A DNA stretch of 64,000 bases, taken from assembly GCF_900100435.1 (NCBI RefSeq), contig NZ_FNEX01000003.1, positions 310,001 through 374,000 of the forward strand, written 5' to 3'. The DNA is from Pedobacter sp. ok626. GTDB lineage: Bacteria > Bacteroidota > Bacteroidia > Sphingobacteriales > Sphingobacteriaceae. The notes beneath the pieces were generated by a model. That model made no database searches. It was not told the origin of the DNA and saw nothing but the letters and a program-made list of their open reading frames with translations. The translations under genes and the position numbers were made by a program. Positions within the stretch are counted from its first letter, which is position 1; each line of letters starts with the position of its first letter. Of this stretch, positions 44,290-53,326 are shown piece by piece.

Positions 44290-45291
44290 TTAATCAAGCT
44301 TTTTAGCTACAGCCTCTTCTTTTGGTGCAAAGATAAGCGATGCAATAACCGAAAGAATCAATACCCCGCCTACAATCGATAGCGACAATGGAGATGAGAT
44401 ATGGTAAAACGGAGCAATAACCATTTTAACACCAATAAACGCCAGAATAATTGCCAAACCGTATTTCAATAAGCTAAACATATGGATAAAGTTAGCCAGA
44501 AGGAAATAAAGTGCTCTTAAACCCAATATGGCAAATATATTAGAGGTATATAAAATCAAAGGATCATCCGGAGCAATGGCAAAAATCGCAGGAATAGAAT
44601 CTACCGCAAACAATAAATCCGTAAACTCAATTACCGCAACAACAACCAATAAAGGTGTAGCCATTTTAATTCCGTTTTCAACAGTAAAAAATTTGCCACC
44701 ATCAAACTCCTTACTCACTTTAAAAAACTTATAAATCACTCTGGCACCAGGGCTTTTACTAAAATCCTTTTCCTCATCATCGTCATCACTCGCAACCCAG
44801 GATTTAATACCAGCATAAATAAGAAACAAACCAAAAAGAAGCAATACAATATTGATCTTTACCAGGAAGCCAAATATGCTCATTTCAGGCAAATAAGTAA
44901 GATTAATCAATCCTACACCTGCAAAAATAAAGATGGCTCTGAATAACAATGCACCGATAATGCCCCAAAACAACACCTTATGATGTAATTCCTTAGGTAC
45001 ATTAAAAAAGCCAAAAACCAATATAAAAACAAACAGGTTATCAACCGATAAGGCCTTTTCTATCCAATATGCCGACTGGAACTGGGTAAATTTCTCAAAA
45101 CCAGAAGTCAGATAAATTACACCACTAAACAGCATGGATAAGGAAATCCAAACTACCGACCATATCGCAGCCTCCTTACTGGTCACGGCATGCACCTTCT
45201 TATTAAAAACGCCCAAATCTAAAAGCAGCATTACTACTACTACAACTGCAAACCCGATAATAACACCGGGGTGATTAATCATATTATCCAT
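44290..45291 (-). CDS. terC: TerC-family integral membrane protein
   Basis: A 333-residue protein with about nine helices. Conserved aspartates within the membrane, VDNLFVFILVFGFF near residue 84 and LLFAVDSIPAIFAIAPDD near residue 225, match TerC (tellurite resistance/Alx-type, metal-linked) proteins. It is the last gene of the leftward ter module. TerC is thought to be the membrane anchor of TerD-based stress complexes and may move Mn2+ or Ca2+; that is family knowledge. It lies 45 bases downstream of the unknown 320-residue gene. Confidence 0.93.
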   Translation of the reverse strand: MDNMINHPGVIIGFAVVVVVMLLLDLGVFNKKVHAVTSKEAAIWSVVWISLSMLFSGVIYLTSGFEKFTQFQSAYWIEKALSVDNLFVFILVFGFFNVPKELHHKVLFWGIIGALLFRAIFIFAGVGLINLTYLPEMSIFGFLVKINIVLLLFGLFLIYAGIKSWVASDDDDEEKDFSKSPGARVIYKFFKVSKEFDGGKFFTVENGIKMATPLLVVVAVIEFTDLLFAVDSIPAIFAIAPDDPLILYTSNIFAILGLRALYFLLANFIHMFSLLKYGLAIILAFIGVKMVIAPFYHISSPLSLSIVGGVLILSVIASLIFAPKEEAVAKKLD

Positions 45292-45336
45292 CTTTTATTT
45301 ATATTTCTTTATTGTGTGATACTGGTAATAAAAATG

Positions 45337-46299
45337 CTAAAAAAGATCAGTTTTCAGCATCGATTTTAAAATATTGGCCTGAACATCAAAATTATTCAGG
45401 TGATCCAGGAAATTAATGTCCGAGATCTTCACATAGTTCTCTTCAAGCAAGGTGATGATTTCCTTTGGAATATAAGTCTTCAGTGCCACCGCTTCGCTTT
45501 CCAGCTTATCGTTCTTGTAAGACAATTCCTGAATCAACCTCCCCTTTTCAGATAAGTGGTTGGTCCAGTCAATCCCGTCCAGTTTTGTCAGATCACAAAA
45601 CAAAAACAAGTTCCTGCTCGGAAAAAAAATAAAGTAGCGATCAACATCAACAAACTTATACACTTCAATAATCAATTGACCCGCCTTCAATCCAGCAAAA
45701 AACTCAGTTCTGAAATCATGTTTACACAATAAGCCCATTAATTTTTTATGGATCACAGCATGCGTATCCGCATACACATCCTTAGGATCGTAATCAATCA
45801 ATAACCCCAATTGCTCAGCAGAAATATCATAGTAAAAATCTCTCGAGTATCTAGAGCTAAAAGTATTGATATGCTTGGCAAACGGAAATTCTTCGGTAAA
45901 GTCAGAAAGCGACTGAAACAACTTTCTTAAAGACAAATTGATTTTGAGCGCCTGTTTTTGCTTATCCAGGTTAAAATTCTTTTCTGTAAAAACAGAATCA
46001 CCCATATTCGCAATCAGCTCCTTATTCAGCTGAATTTCATCATAAATAAGCGTAACATTCTTTTCGTTACTCTTTTTGATCTTCCTTAAAAGTTCAATTA
46101 AACTACTTGTAAACTGAACATGAAACAATTCAAGCTTATCAATATCGAGCTCATCATTATTTTCAAATAGCTGATGAATTACCTGACTCCGTAAATAAAT
46201 TTTATATACAGCTTCCTCCTCGAAAAATACAGAGAGCAGCTGTAAACGGCTGATCTCTGTACGTGATTCTCTTAAAATATTTACATGGCGTTCATCCAT
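45337..46299 (-). CDS. Uncharacterised protein of the ter module
   Basis: A 320-residue soluble, charged protein without signal or membrane segments. The N-terminal 110 residues look helical (LELFHVQFTSSLIELLRKIKK). The middle part (FFAGLKAGQLIIEVYKFVDVDRYFIFF) is mixed alpha/beta. No motif of a known family is recognised. It is tightly placed between the TelA-like gene (9 bases upstream) and terC (45 bases downstream), so it very probably acts with them, perhaps as an adaptor. Function unknown. Confidence 0.65.
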   Translation of the reverse strand: MDERHVNILRESRTEISRLQLLSVFFEEEAVYKIYLRSQVIHQLFENNDELDIDKLELFHVQFTSSLIELLRKIKKSNEKNVTLIYDEIQLNKELIANMGDSVFTEKNFNLDKQKQALKINLSLRKLFQSLSDFTEEFPFAKHINTFSSRYSRDFYYDISAEQLGLLIDYDPKDVYADTHAVIHKKLMGLLCKHDFRTEFFAGLKAGQLIIEVYKFVDVDRYFIFFPSRNLFLFCDLTKLDGIDWTNHLSEKGRLIQELSYKNDKLESEAVALKTYIPKEIITLLEENYVKISDINFLDHLNNFDVQANILKSMLKTDLF

Positions 46300-46308
46300 T
46301 TGTTAAAC

Positions 46309-47406
46309 CTAATTAACGCGGGTCACATTCTTCTTCAGTTCAGTTTCTAAAGTTTTCAATTCCCCATCCAATACCCTTCTGCTTTGAGCGCCTTCCTCAT
46401 GAATTTTCTTAACCTCATTTAAGGTTTCGATTAATGACTGAGTAGTTCTTTTTAATGTATCCAATGAAACTACTGTTTTTTCGTTCTCTTTAGCCACATC
46501 AATACTATTCTGTTTCAGCATCTCTGCATTTTTCTGCAAAATCGTATTCGTAGTATCCGAAATCTTTTTCTGCATCTCAACATTGGCCTTTTGCCTTTGT
46601 AAAGCCACAGCAATAGTCAACTGGTTTTTCCAAACAGGAATAGTCGTAGAAACGATAGACTGGGCTTTTTCTGCGATAGAAGTATTGTTGTTCTGTACCA
46701 CTCTGATTTGAGCAAGAGATTGCAACATAATAAACCTTACTATTTTCATATCTGCCAGCCTTTTATCAAGTCTACTGATAAAATCCCTAAGATCAGCAAT
46801 TTCGTAATCCTGATAATCCGCAGGTCGGCCTTCCATTTCAGCTAGTTTAGTACTCAACTCATTGTACTTAAACTGACCAGAAATAATCAACTCCTCCATC
46901 TGATGAATATAGCCTACATTGCTATCAAACATGGTTTGCAAAGAACTGTTGTCTTTAATAGAGTTCAAACGCCCTGCTTTAACCTTATTCGTAATCTTAT
47001 CAATGTTATTTACTACTACATCATATTTCTGAAATAGTTTTTTAACATCAACCACCAAATTCTTTAAAAATGGAATTTTAGAGATAAAAGATTTAAAACC
47101 GCTTTGCTCTAACTCAGAAACATCAATATAATTCAGTTCCGTAAGCAATTCATTAATTAAACCACCAACTTCACCACTATTGTAAGTACGCACAGACGAT
47201 AAAAAATCGTTACTGTACTTCTCCATAGAGTTTTGTGCCTCTACCCCATAATTCAAAATAGAATTAACGTCAGATGGCTCCAAAGACTTGCTCATCTCCC
47301 TATACTTTTGCTCATCCTCAGCAGAAAGAACAGTCAGATCAACATTACCTTCCTTATCAATCTTTGTCGGAGTAAGCGACTGAGTAGTATTTTGGTTTGT
47401 TTCCAT
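46309..47406 (-). CDS. TelA-like toxic-anion resistance protein
   Basis: A 365-residue protein made almost wholly of helices. It contains NDFLSSVRTYNSGEVGGLINEL, SFISKIPFLKNLVVDVKK, PVWKNQLTIAVALQRQK and a long coiled C-terminus ending RRVLDGELKTLETELKK, the pattern of the TelA/KlaA toxic-anion resistance family. TelA proteins accompany TerD and TerC in tellurite and related stress resistance. The exact molecular role is not known. The gene lies 25 bases after the second TerD gene. Confidence 0.87.
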   Translation of the reverse strand: METNQNTTQSLTPTKIDKEGNVDLTVLSAEDEQKYREMSKSLEPSDVNSILNYGVEAQNSMEKYSNDFLSSVRTYNSGEVGGLINELLTELNYIDVSELEQSGFKSFISKIPFLKNLVVDVKKLFQKYDVVVNNIDKITNKVKAGRLNSIKDNSSLQTMFDSNVGYIHQMEELIISGQFKYNELSTKLAEMEGRPADYQDYEIADLRDFISRLDKRLADMKIVRFIMLQSLAQIRVVQNNNTSIAEKAQSIVSTTIPVWKNQLTIAVALQRQKANVEMQKKISDTTNTILQKNAEMLKQNSIDVAKENEKTVVSLDTLKRTTQSLIETLNEVKKIHEEGAQSRRVLDGELKTLETELKKNVTRVN

Positions 47407-47431
47407 AGTTTTATATAATCAAGGTTAACCC

Positions 47432-48046
47432 TTATAAATAACTTTGAGTTACGGTTTTAACTGTTTCTTCCAGTTTCTTATCTTTAGTAGGCTCGCCTAT
47501 TGCATTGAATTTCCATTCACCGTTTTTCTTGTAAAATACACCCATCACCATAGAAACGTGACCAGCGAAGTTAGAACCATTTGCAATATCATAGGTTGCA
47601 AATACCTCATTCACACGCTTAGGTGTACCTTCATAAATACGAATCGATGCAAAAGGAATAGTTCCGAAATCATGACCTCTAAAGCTGTTTAATACAAACG
47701 CCACATAGTTTACGTTAGCATTTAGCCTAGAAAAATCAAGTGTGATCACTTCATTATCCAAACCATCATCACCGCCCATATCACCAGTCAAATCGTCACC
47801 ACTATGTTTTACAGAACCGTCTTTCGAAAGCAGGCTACCAAAATAAACTACATCTACAAGATCTTTATTTTCAGTAAACAAAGCACAACTGGCATCCAAA
47901 TCAACTGCCTCTTTGGTTTTCCCAAAGCCAAACACTCCTTTTTTCTCTATCGCGCCCCAATTGATACCTACACAAACACTCTGAAGTTTGCTACCATTGC
48001 TCTTTTCAAGACTAATACGTTGTCCTTTTTGAAGATTAATTGCCAT
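47432..48046 (-). CDS. TerD-family calcium-binding stress protein (copy 2)
   Basis: A 204-residue protein starting MAINLQKGQRISLEKSNGS. It has VDLDASCALF near residue 50 and KHSGDDLTGDMGGDDG near 80, the acidic loops that bind calcium in TerD proteins. An insert KKGVFGFGKTKEAV near residue 35 is not present in the first copy. It resembles the longer TerX/TerZ-type members. It lies 6 bases downstream of copy 1, with which it shares a near-identical start at protein and DNA level. Confidence 0.92.
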   Translation of the reverse strand: MAINLQKGQRISLEKSNGSKLQSVCVGINWGAIEKKGVFGFGKTKEAVDLDASCALFTENKDLVDVVYFGSLLSKDGSVKHSGDDLTGDMGGDDGLDNEVITLDFSRLNANVNYVAFVLNSFRGHDFGTIPFASIRIYEGTPKRVNEVFATYDIANGSNFAGHVSMVMGVFYKKNGEWKFNAIGEPTKDKKLEETVKTVTQSYL

Positions 48047-48052
48047 AATTTC

Positions 48053-48607
48053 TTATTGATATTTATTTAAATAATCCTGTAAACCACCTTTCATTCCCAT
48101 TCCAACTGCTTCAAATTTCCATTTGTCATCACGTTTGTAAATCCTTCCGAATTCAACAGCCGTTTCGATAGAAAAATCTTCTTCCAACTCATACTTAAGC
48201 AGCACCTCATTGGTAACAGCATCAAAAATCCGTACAAATGAATTTCTTACCTGTCCAAAATTCTGTCTTCTGTTTTCCGCATCATGAATAGTAACTACAA
48301 TACAGATTTCAGCTACACTTCCACCTGCTTTGGTCAAATCAACTTTAATTTGCTCATCGTCGCCATCACCATCACCTGTTAAATTATCACCAGTATGCTC
48401 AACAGAGCCATCTGGCGACTTTAAATTATTGTAAAATACCAAATGTTCATCCGAAACCAATTTCTTGTTTGCATCCAACATAAAAACAGAAGCATCTAAG
48501 TCAAAAGCAGTTCCAGTTGTAGAACTATTCGTATCCCATCCTAAACCAATAGTGAATTTAGGAGCATCAATATTTTCTCTTTGTCCTTTTTGAAGATTAA
48601 TGGCCAT
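48053..48607 (-). CDS. TerD-family calcium-binding stress protein (copy 1)
   Basis: A 184-residue TerD/TerE-type protein starting MAINLQKGQRENIDAPKF. FDLDASVFMLDAN near residue 38 and EHTGDNLTGDGDGDDEQIKV near 75 are the calcium-binding acidic segments. The C-terminus FEAVGMGMKGGLQDYLNKYQ is typical. TerD proteins give resistance to tellurite, phage and other stresses with TerC. It begins 1 base after the end of the PRTase-like gene region, and copy 2 follows after 6 bases. Confidence 0.94.
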   Translation of the reverse strand: MAINLQKGQRENIDAPKFTIGLGWDTNSSTTGTAFDLDASVFMLDANKKLVSDEHLVFYNNLKSPDGSVEHTGDNLTGDGDGDDEQIKVDLTKAGGSVAEICIVVTIHDAENRRQNFGQVRNSFVRIFDAVTNEVLLKYELEEDFSIETAVEFGRIYKRDDKWKFEAVGMGMKGGLQDYLNKYQ

Positions 48608-48608
48608 A

Positions 48609-49445
48609 TTAAATCAATTTATATTTTTTATTATTTAAGTAGTTCTTTATAAAGTTTAAATTTTTAGAATAGCTTTCTATCGTATGGTAGCTATTCCCTA
48701 ATGCGAGGTTATAAAGATTTCTAATGAAATCATTACTCTGCCGTTCCAGGAAAATAGAGAAGCTACTAAAATCGCAATTTAAGATATATTTAACAATCCT
48801 GGTGTTAAAACAAAAATTACCACTTTTAATAATTCCTTCCAGATCAAAGATCGACTTTACGCTATGGTAATTTAAGTGGTTTTCTATATTGGGATGAATA
48901 TCGTGATTTACCAGCTCAGCAAAATACAACATATGTATTTCGTTTTTCAACGAATAATCTTTAACCATTCTCAGGATCATCCTTTCATGACTCCCTGTTA
49001 TTTTAATATCATCCAAAAAAACTAAAATCTTACCAGCTAGAAAGTCCTTATCAATATGAAAGGAATCGTTACCGATCAATTTCATTCTATCTTCTGCGCT
49101 TAGTTCCCCATAATCTTCCTTATAAGTAATGGTACGATGTACTTTTGCTTCCTGAGCTACCGGCATCCCGTTTTCTGCCAGCCAGTGATTCAATTGGTAG
49201 ACAAAATAATTTTTCATCGCAAAAGTTGCGGTAGGGATGAAGCAATACGGACTCGAAATCACTACAATTTGATCCGTAATGGGATTATCAACCAAAGTAT
49301 CCTTAATAAATCCATCAGCTAGCGCTTCCCCAAAGGCCCTGGCTACAAGGTCATCACCGAACTTAAACTTACTGTAATTATCGGGATGAAAACCAAAATT
49401 GCTGCTGTTGTCAATTTTGTGCAAAGAATAGGTATATGGGATCAT
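48609..49445 (-). CDS. Phosphoribosyltransferase-like protein of ter module
   Basis: A 278-residue protein. ILVFLDDIKITGSHERM near residue 145 matches the PRPP-binding loop (hydrophobic strand, DD, TG) of type-I phosphoribosyltransferases, and VVISSPYCFIPTATFAM near 65 the preceding strand-loop. Ter gene clusters often encode such PRTases with HAD phosphatases, thought to make a nucleoside-like compound. The start codon overlaps the stop of the HAD gene (ATGA), so the two are coupled. Substrate unknown. Confidence 0.72.
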   Translation of the reverse strand: MIPYTYSLHKIDNSSNFGFHPDNYSKFKFGDDLVARAFGEALADGFIKDTLVDNPITDQIVVISSPYCFIPTATFAMKNYFVYQLNHWLAENGMPVAQEAKVHRTITYKEDYGELSAEDRMKLIGNDSFHIDKDFLAGKILVFLDDIKITGSHERMILRMVKDYSLKNEIHMLYFAELVNHDIHPNIENHLNYHSVKSIFDLEGIIKSGNFCFNTRIVKYILNCDFSSFSIFLERQSNDFIRNLYNLALGNSYHTIESYSKNLNFIKNYLNNKKYKLI

Positions 49446-50137
49446 GAGAGTAAATTTGAAATGGATAAATGATTTGAATTGATCAGCAAGCTATGAATAC
49501 CTATAGCTTCGGCACCACGTATATCTGCATGAGGGTTATCCCCTACATGTATAATCTCGCTTAAACTAATATTAGCATGCTTTTCCCTGTCAATACTATC
49601 CAACATCAACTGGAAAAAGTTTAAATTGGGTTTAGACATTCGTACTTCGTCCGAATACAGCTGGAAATCAATAAAACTATCCAATTCCAAATGTTTCAAT
49701 ACCTTTCTTAAAGTTCTACCCTTTATAAATCCTGTATTACTTAAGATACTAATCGTACTTTGATAAGTTTCCTTCAGTTTATATAAAACGTCGATAGAAT
49801 CAGAACCGTATAATAAAGGCATATTTTTAAACACTAAAGCCTCCATATCATCATACAGTTTATCCAGATCGATATCCTGAAATGCAGTAGAATAATCATT
49901 AATGATGCTAATCACCATAAGACACATCTCTTCCGAATCAATGTTCTTACCAGCTTTTTCATTAATGGCATTCACCATCAGGTCTACTTGCCTAATGATA
50001 TGGGCAACTTCTTCTATCGTCTTATTTTTAGTATTAAAATTATCATAAAAATACCTTGTCCTTTCCAACTTAAAAGCCGGATTAGATTTAATCAAGGTCA
50101 ACCAAAGGTCAAAGGAATAATGTTTATAAAAAGGCAT
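49442..50137 (-). CDS. HAD-superfamily hydrolase of ter module
   Basis: A 231-residue HAD phosphatase. Motif I is degenerate: SFDLWLTLI near residue 8, keeping D but with W and L where DxDGT is usual, as in several HAD subfamily I proteins (FDLWNTL type). Motif II is ILSNTGF, motif III SKPNLNFF and motif IV HVGDNPHADIRGA. It is the first gene of the ter set, 46 bases after the AraC-type regulator gene. Probably acts with the PRTase-like product. Confidence 0.85.
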   Translation of the reverse strand: MPFYKHYSFDLWLTLIKSNPAFKLERTRYFYDNFNTKNKTIEEVAHIIRQVDLMVNAINEKAGKNIDSEEMCLMVISIINDYSTAFQDIDLDKLYDDMEALVFKNMPLLYGSDSIDVLYKLKETYQSTISILSNTGFIKGRTLRKVLKHLELDSFIDFQLYSDEVRMSKPNLNFFQLMLDSIDREKHANISLSEIIHVGDNPHADIRGAEAIGIHSLLINSNHLSISNLLS

Positions 50138-50183
50138 CTTCAGCGTATATTTTACAGGGTTCGACTCATATTAAACCCTAATG

Positions 50184-50753
50184 TTACAAATTTATCTTAT
50201 CCAGGGGCTTTCTATTGTTCAATTCTGTTGATTTATATTTACTCGGAGTAAGCCCGGTAACCGATTTAAATTGAGTAGATAAATGGGCGCTACTGCTGTA
50301 CCCCATTTTATAAGCAATCTCATTTAAATTTAGTTCTCCATACTCCATTAACTCTTTCACTTTCTCAATTTTCTGTTGAATGATATATTTTTCAATAGTT
50401 AATCCCTCAACCTCCGAAAACTGTCTGCTCAAATAAGCATAATCTTTATTCAATCTATCGGCAATTACCTGAGTTAAACTATGGTCCATGGTGTTCAGAT
50501 CAGAATAATGAACCAACTCAATAACCTGATTTTTAATCTGCTCCACCAACTGATCCTTTTCTTTATCAATCAACTCAAAGCCCAAAACCTCCATTGCAGA
50601 AGCGATGTCCTGTAACTTATTCGCATCCGGAGCTGGCTCAACATCAATTTTGCCTAATGTGATTTCATTCACCTTTAAACCAAAATTCTCTAACTGCTGT
50701 TTCACTATCATGATACAACGGTCGCAAACCATATTCTTAACATATAACAACAT
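50184..50753 (-). CDS. AraC-family regulator with N-terminal CxxC (HMA-like) domain
   Basis: A 189-residue protein. Residues 1-65 have MLLYVKNMVCDRCIMIVKQQL, a betaalpha start with CxxC (C10, C13) as in heavy-metal-associated domains. The rest (about 85-180) is an AraC helix-turn-helix pair: YAYLSRQFSEVEGLTIEKYI and LNLNEIAYKMGYSSSAHLS. Such a fusion suggests a metal-responsive regulator. It lies directly upstream of the ter module on the same strand, 46 bases before the HAD gene, so it may control or belong to it. The ligand is not known. Confidence 0.82.
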   Translation of the reverse strand: MLLYVKNMVCDRCIMIVKQQLENFGLKVNEITLGKIDVEPAPDANKLQDIASAMEVLGFELIDKEKDQLVEQIKNQVIELVHYSDLNTMDHSLTQVIADRLNKDYAYLSRQFSEVEGLTIEKYIIQQKIEKVKELMEYGELNLNEIAYKMGYSSSAHLSTQFKSVTGLTPSKYKSTELNNRKPLDKINL

Positions 50754-50963
50754 AGACGGTCAATTAATATTTTATAGCCCAAACGGCACTTTCAACAAAG
50801 ATAAAGCAATAATTAATCTAATTAGACCTTTCACGTTATCGTTACACTAATCTAACCAAAGCAAAACAAACTCCCTAACTCCACATTTATTATATTTGCA
50901 AACCTTCACAAAATCATGCATCCCTATAGTAGCATCAAATTGTGTTAACCCTATTAAAAAGCA

Positions 50964-52157
50964 ATGACTCAAAAACGATACTATAGCCTGATTTTGATAC
51001 TAGGCTCACTTACCGCCCTTGGGCCTTTTTCTATTGACATGTACCTTCCCGGATTTCCTGCAATTGCAGCAGATCTACAAACCAATACCTCAAGAGTAGC
51101 TTTATCACTATCCAGTTTTTTTATCGGCATATCAGCCGGACAATTGCTTTACGGTCCTTTGTTGGATAGATTCGGCAGAAAAAAGCCCCTCTACATTGGC
51201 TTATTGGTGTATATCCTTGCTTCTGCAGGATGTGCTGTCGCTACCTCTATTGATACTTTAATCGGCTTAAGATTCATTCAGGCATTAGGTAGTTGTGCTG
51301 CCACAGTAGCCTCAGTTGCTATGGTACGTGATTTATTTCCAGTTAAGGATAACGCCAAAGTCTTTGCACTGCTAATGCTTGTATTGGGCGTTTCGCCGAT
51401 GGTGGCCCCAACGTTAGGTGGGTATGTGACCGTTGCATTTGGTTGGCACACCATATTCTTAATCCTACTCGGTTTAGGTACTTTTAACTTAATAGCCAGT
51501 TGGCTGTGGTTACCAGAAAGCTATAAGCCCGATACCAATCTTTCTTTAAAACCCAAACCCATCATCAATAATTTTTGGATTGTATTTAAAACACCACAGT
51601 TTTATACCTATGCGCTAACAGGTGCTTTGGCCTTTTCCGGACTATTTGCCTATATCTCCGGGTCTCCATTGTTGTTTATGGAGATATTTCAGGTTAGCGA
51701 AGAAACCTACGGATGGATATTTGCACTCCTTGCTTTAGGTTTTATTGGATCAAGTCAGGTCAATACATTAATGCTTAGACGCTATACCAGCGAACAGTTG
51801 ATCTCTGCAGCATTAATTATACAGGTCATCACCGCAGTAGTTTTTCTTATAGGAAGCATCTACGGTTGGTTCGGACTAACCGAAACAACGGCATTACTCT
51901 TTGTATTTTTATGCTGCCTGGGCTTTGTAAGTCCGAACACCTCTGCACTCTCCTTATTGCCATTTACAAAAAATGCAGGCAGTGCATCAGCCCTAATGGG
52001 CGCCATCCAAATGGGTGTAGGCGCTTTAGCTTCAGTTGGCGTTAGCCTTTTTGCTGTCAAATCAGCTGTGCCTACCGTAAGCGTCATGGTGCTAAGTTCG
52101 GTACTCGCCCTTACAGTTTTGTATTTAGGAAAGCAGAAGATCAGCCAGCACTCCTAA
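50964..52157 (+). CDS. MFS drug-resistance transporter, Bcr/CflA type
   Basis: A 397-residue, 12-helix major facilitator. LGPFSIDMYLPGFPAIAADL near residue 20 and the motif A copy PLLDRFGRKKPLY near 72 are typical of the Bcr/CflA (bicyclomycin/chloramphenicol) drug:H+ antiporters. VLGVSPMVAPTLGGY near 140 is the motif C region. It exports small toxic molecules from the cytosol. It is alone and rightward, 210 bases from the divergent AraC-type gene, with which it shares a promoter region. Confidence 0.92.
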   Translation: MTQKRYYSLILILGSLTALGPFSIDMYLPGFPAIAADLQTNTSRVALSLSSFFIGISAGQLLYGPLLDRFGRKKPLYIGLLVYILASAGCAVATSIDTLIGLRFIQALGSCAATVASVAMVRDLFPVKDNAKVFALLMLVLGVSPMVAPTLGGYVTVAFGWHTIFLILLGLGTFNLIASWLWLPESYKPDTNLSLKPKPIINNFWIVFKTPQFYTYALTGALAFSGLFAYISGSPLLFMEIFQVSEETYGWIFALLALGFIGSSQVNTLMLRRYTSEQLISAALIIQVITAVVFLIGSIYGWFGLTETTALLFVFLCCLGFVSPNTSALSLLPFTKNAGSASALMGAIQMGVGALASVGVSLFAVKSAVPTVSVMVLSSVLALTVLYLGKQKISQHS

Positions 52158-52230
52158 GCTCAAAAAAATATTTGCAACCCACGTAGGGGTAAAGATTCAT
52201 TTGGTTGTCCTATTTTAAAATAAGACGAAA

Positions 52231-53292
52231 ATGAACTTTACACCTTACAGAACAACCATTCAAACACCCACATTCAAGACTATCCTATGCACGATTTTAT
52301 GCCTGGCAGCAACAAAATCATTTGCTCAGGATAAGCCTAAAGTGCATTTTGGTATTATCTATCCGCTTAGCACCAACGGCACCCATGCACCGCTTGATAC
52401 AAACACGCTATCCATCCACCTGCTCGCCGGTGTTTCGGCTGCAGAGCGAGGCGCTTCTATCGCGGGTATTTCCAATATCGTTCGCAACGACAGCAAAGGC
52501 TTTCAAATTGCTGGCGTTTCCAACCATATAGCCAAACAAGCCAAGGGAGCGCTAGTTGCTGGTCTTTTAAACAGCTATGGTGGTGGTGATGTCACTGCAA
52601 TTTCAGGTTTTGCCAATCTAACAAAAGATGTGAAAGGCTTGCAGGTAGCCGGCTTTATGAATAAAGCCACAAACATCAACGGCAGCCAGGTTGGCGGCTT
52701 CATCAACAAAGCCAAGGACGTTAAAGGATCACAAATAGCCGGTTTTATCAATGTTGCAGGAAAAGTTAAAGGTACCCAGTTTGCTGGATTTATCAATGTG
52801 GCCGACAGTAGCGACTACCCTATTGGCATCATAAACCTCATTAAAAACGGCGAGAAAAGCATCAGCTTAACCACAGACGAAACCCTTACCACGATGCTTT
52901 CCTTCAGATCAGGCGGCAGAGTGCTTTATGGAATTATCGGCATGGGGTACAACTTCAAAAATTCAGATGAAGTCTATGCATTCGAAGCCGGATTAGGCGC
53001 ACACTTATTCCAAACCAAGTCCTTCAGGTTAAATACAGAAATTGTAGGTACTGGCTTAGAAAGCTTCAAGGCAGGCGAATATTTCAAAACATCATTAAGG
53101 CTTCTACCAGCTTTCAAAATCACACGCAACCTTGAAATCTTTGGCGGTCCATCCTTAAACTACCTAAACACCAATACCATTGAAGGACTAAAGCTGCACA
53201 AAGATTACATCACTACCTGGGAAAACAAATGGGGAAGCAACTTCCAGGCCCTATACCTTGGTTATGGTGGCGGAATCCAATATATCTTCTAA
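52231..53292 (+). CDS. Surface repeat protein with 15-residue repeats and C-terminal barrel-like domain
   Basis: A 353-residue protein with a signal peptide ending near KSFAQDKPK. Residues about 90-190 hold tandem 15-residue repeats such as LQVAGFMNKATNING, SQVGGFINKAKDVKG and SQIAGFINVAGKVKG. They end in IINLIKNGEKSISL, followed by a region that looks like outer-membrane strands. The pattern resembles the LA_2272-type surface repeats. The later STN protein at 56213 has matching repeats and the same C-terminal domain, so they are paralogues. Location is probably outer membrane; function unknown. First of a rightward set of envelope genes. Confidence 0.68.
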   Translation: MNFTPYRTTIQTPTFKTILCTILCLAATKSFAQDKPKVHFGIIYPLSTNGTHAPLDTNTLSIHLLAGVSAAERGASIAGISNIVRNDSKGFQIAGVSNHIAKQAKGALVAGLLNSYGGGDVTAISGFANLTKDVKGLQVAGFMNKATNINGSQVGGFINKAKDVKGSQIAGFINVAGKVKGTQFAGFINVADSSDYPIGIINLIKNGEKSISLTTDETLTTMLSFRSGGRVLYGIIGMGYNFKNSDEVYAFEAGLGAHLFQTKSFRLNTEIVGTGLESFKAGEYFKTSLRLLPAFKITRNLEIFGGPSLNYLNTNTIEGLKLHKDYITTWENKWGSNFQALYLGYGGGIQYIF

Positions 53293-53326
53293 ACCTTAAA
53301 CACAACTCATTCAAACACATCACAAA

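Noticed and set aside
44290..50753. Ter module as a recently acquired island
   Set aside because: Base composition looks like that of the neighbours and no integrase, tRNA end or direct repeats were seen at its borders.
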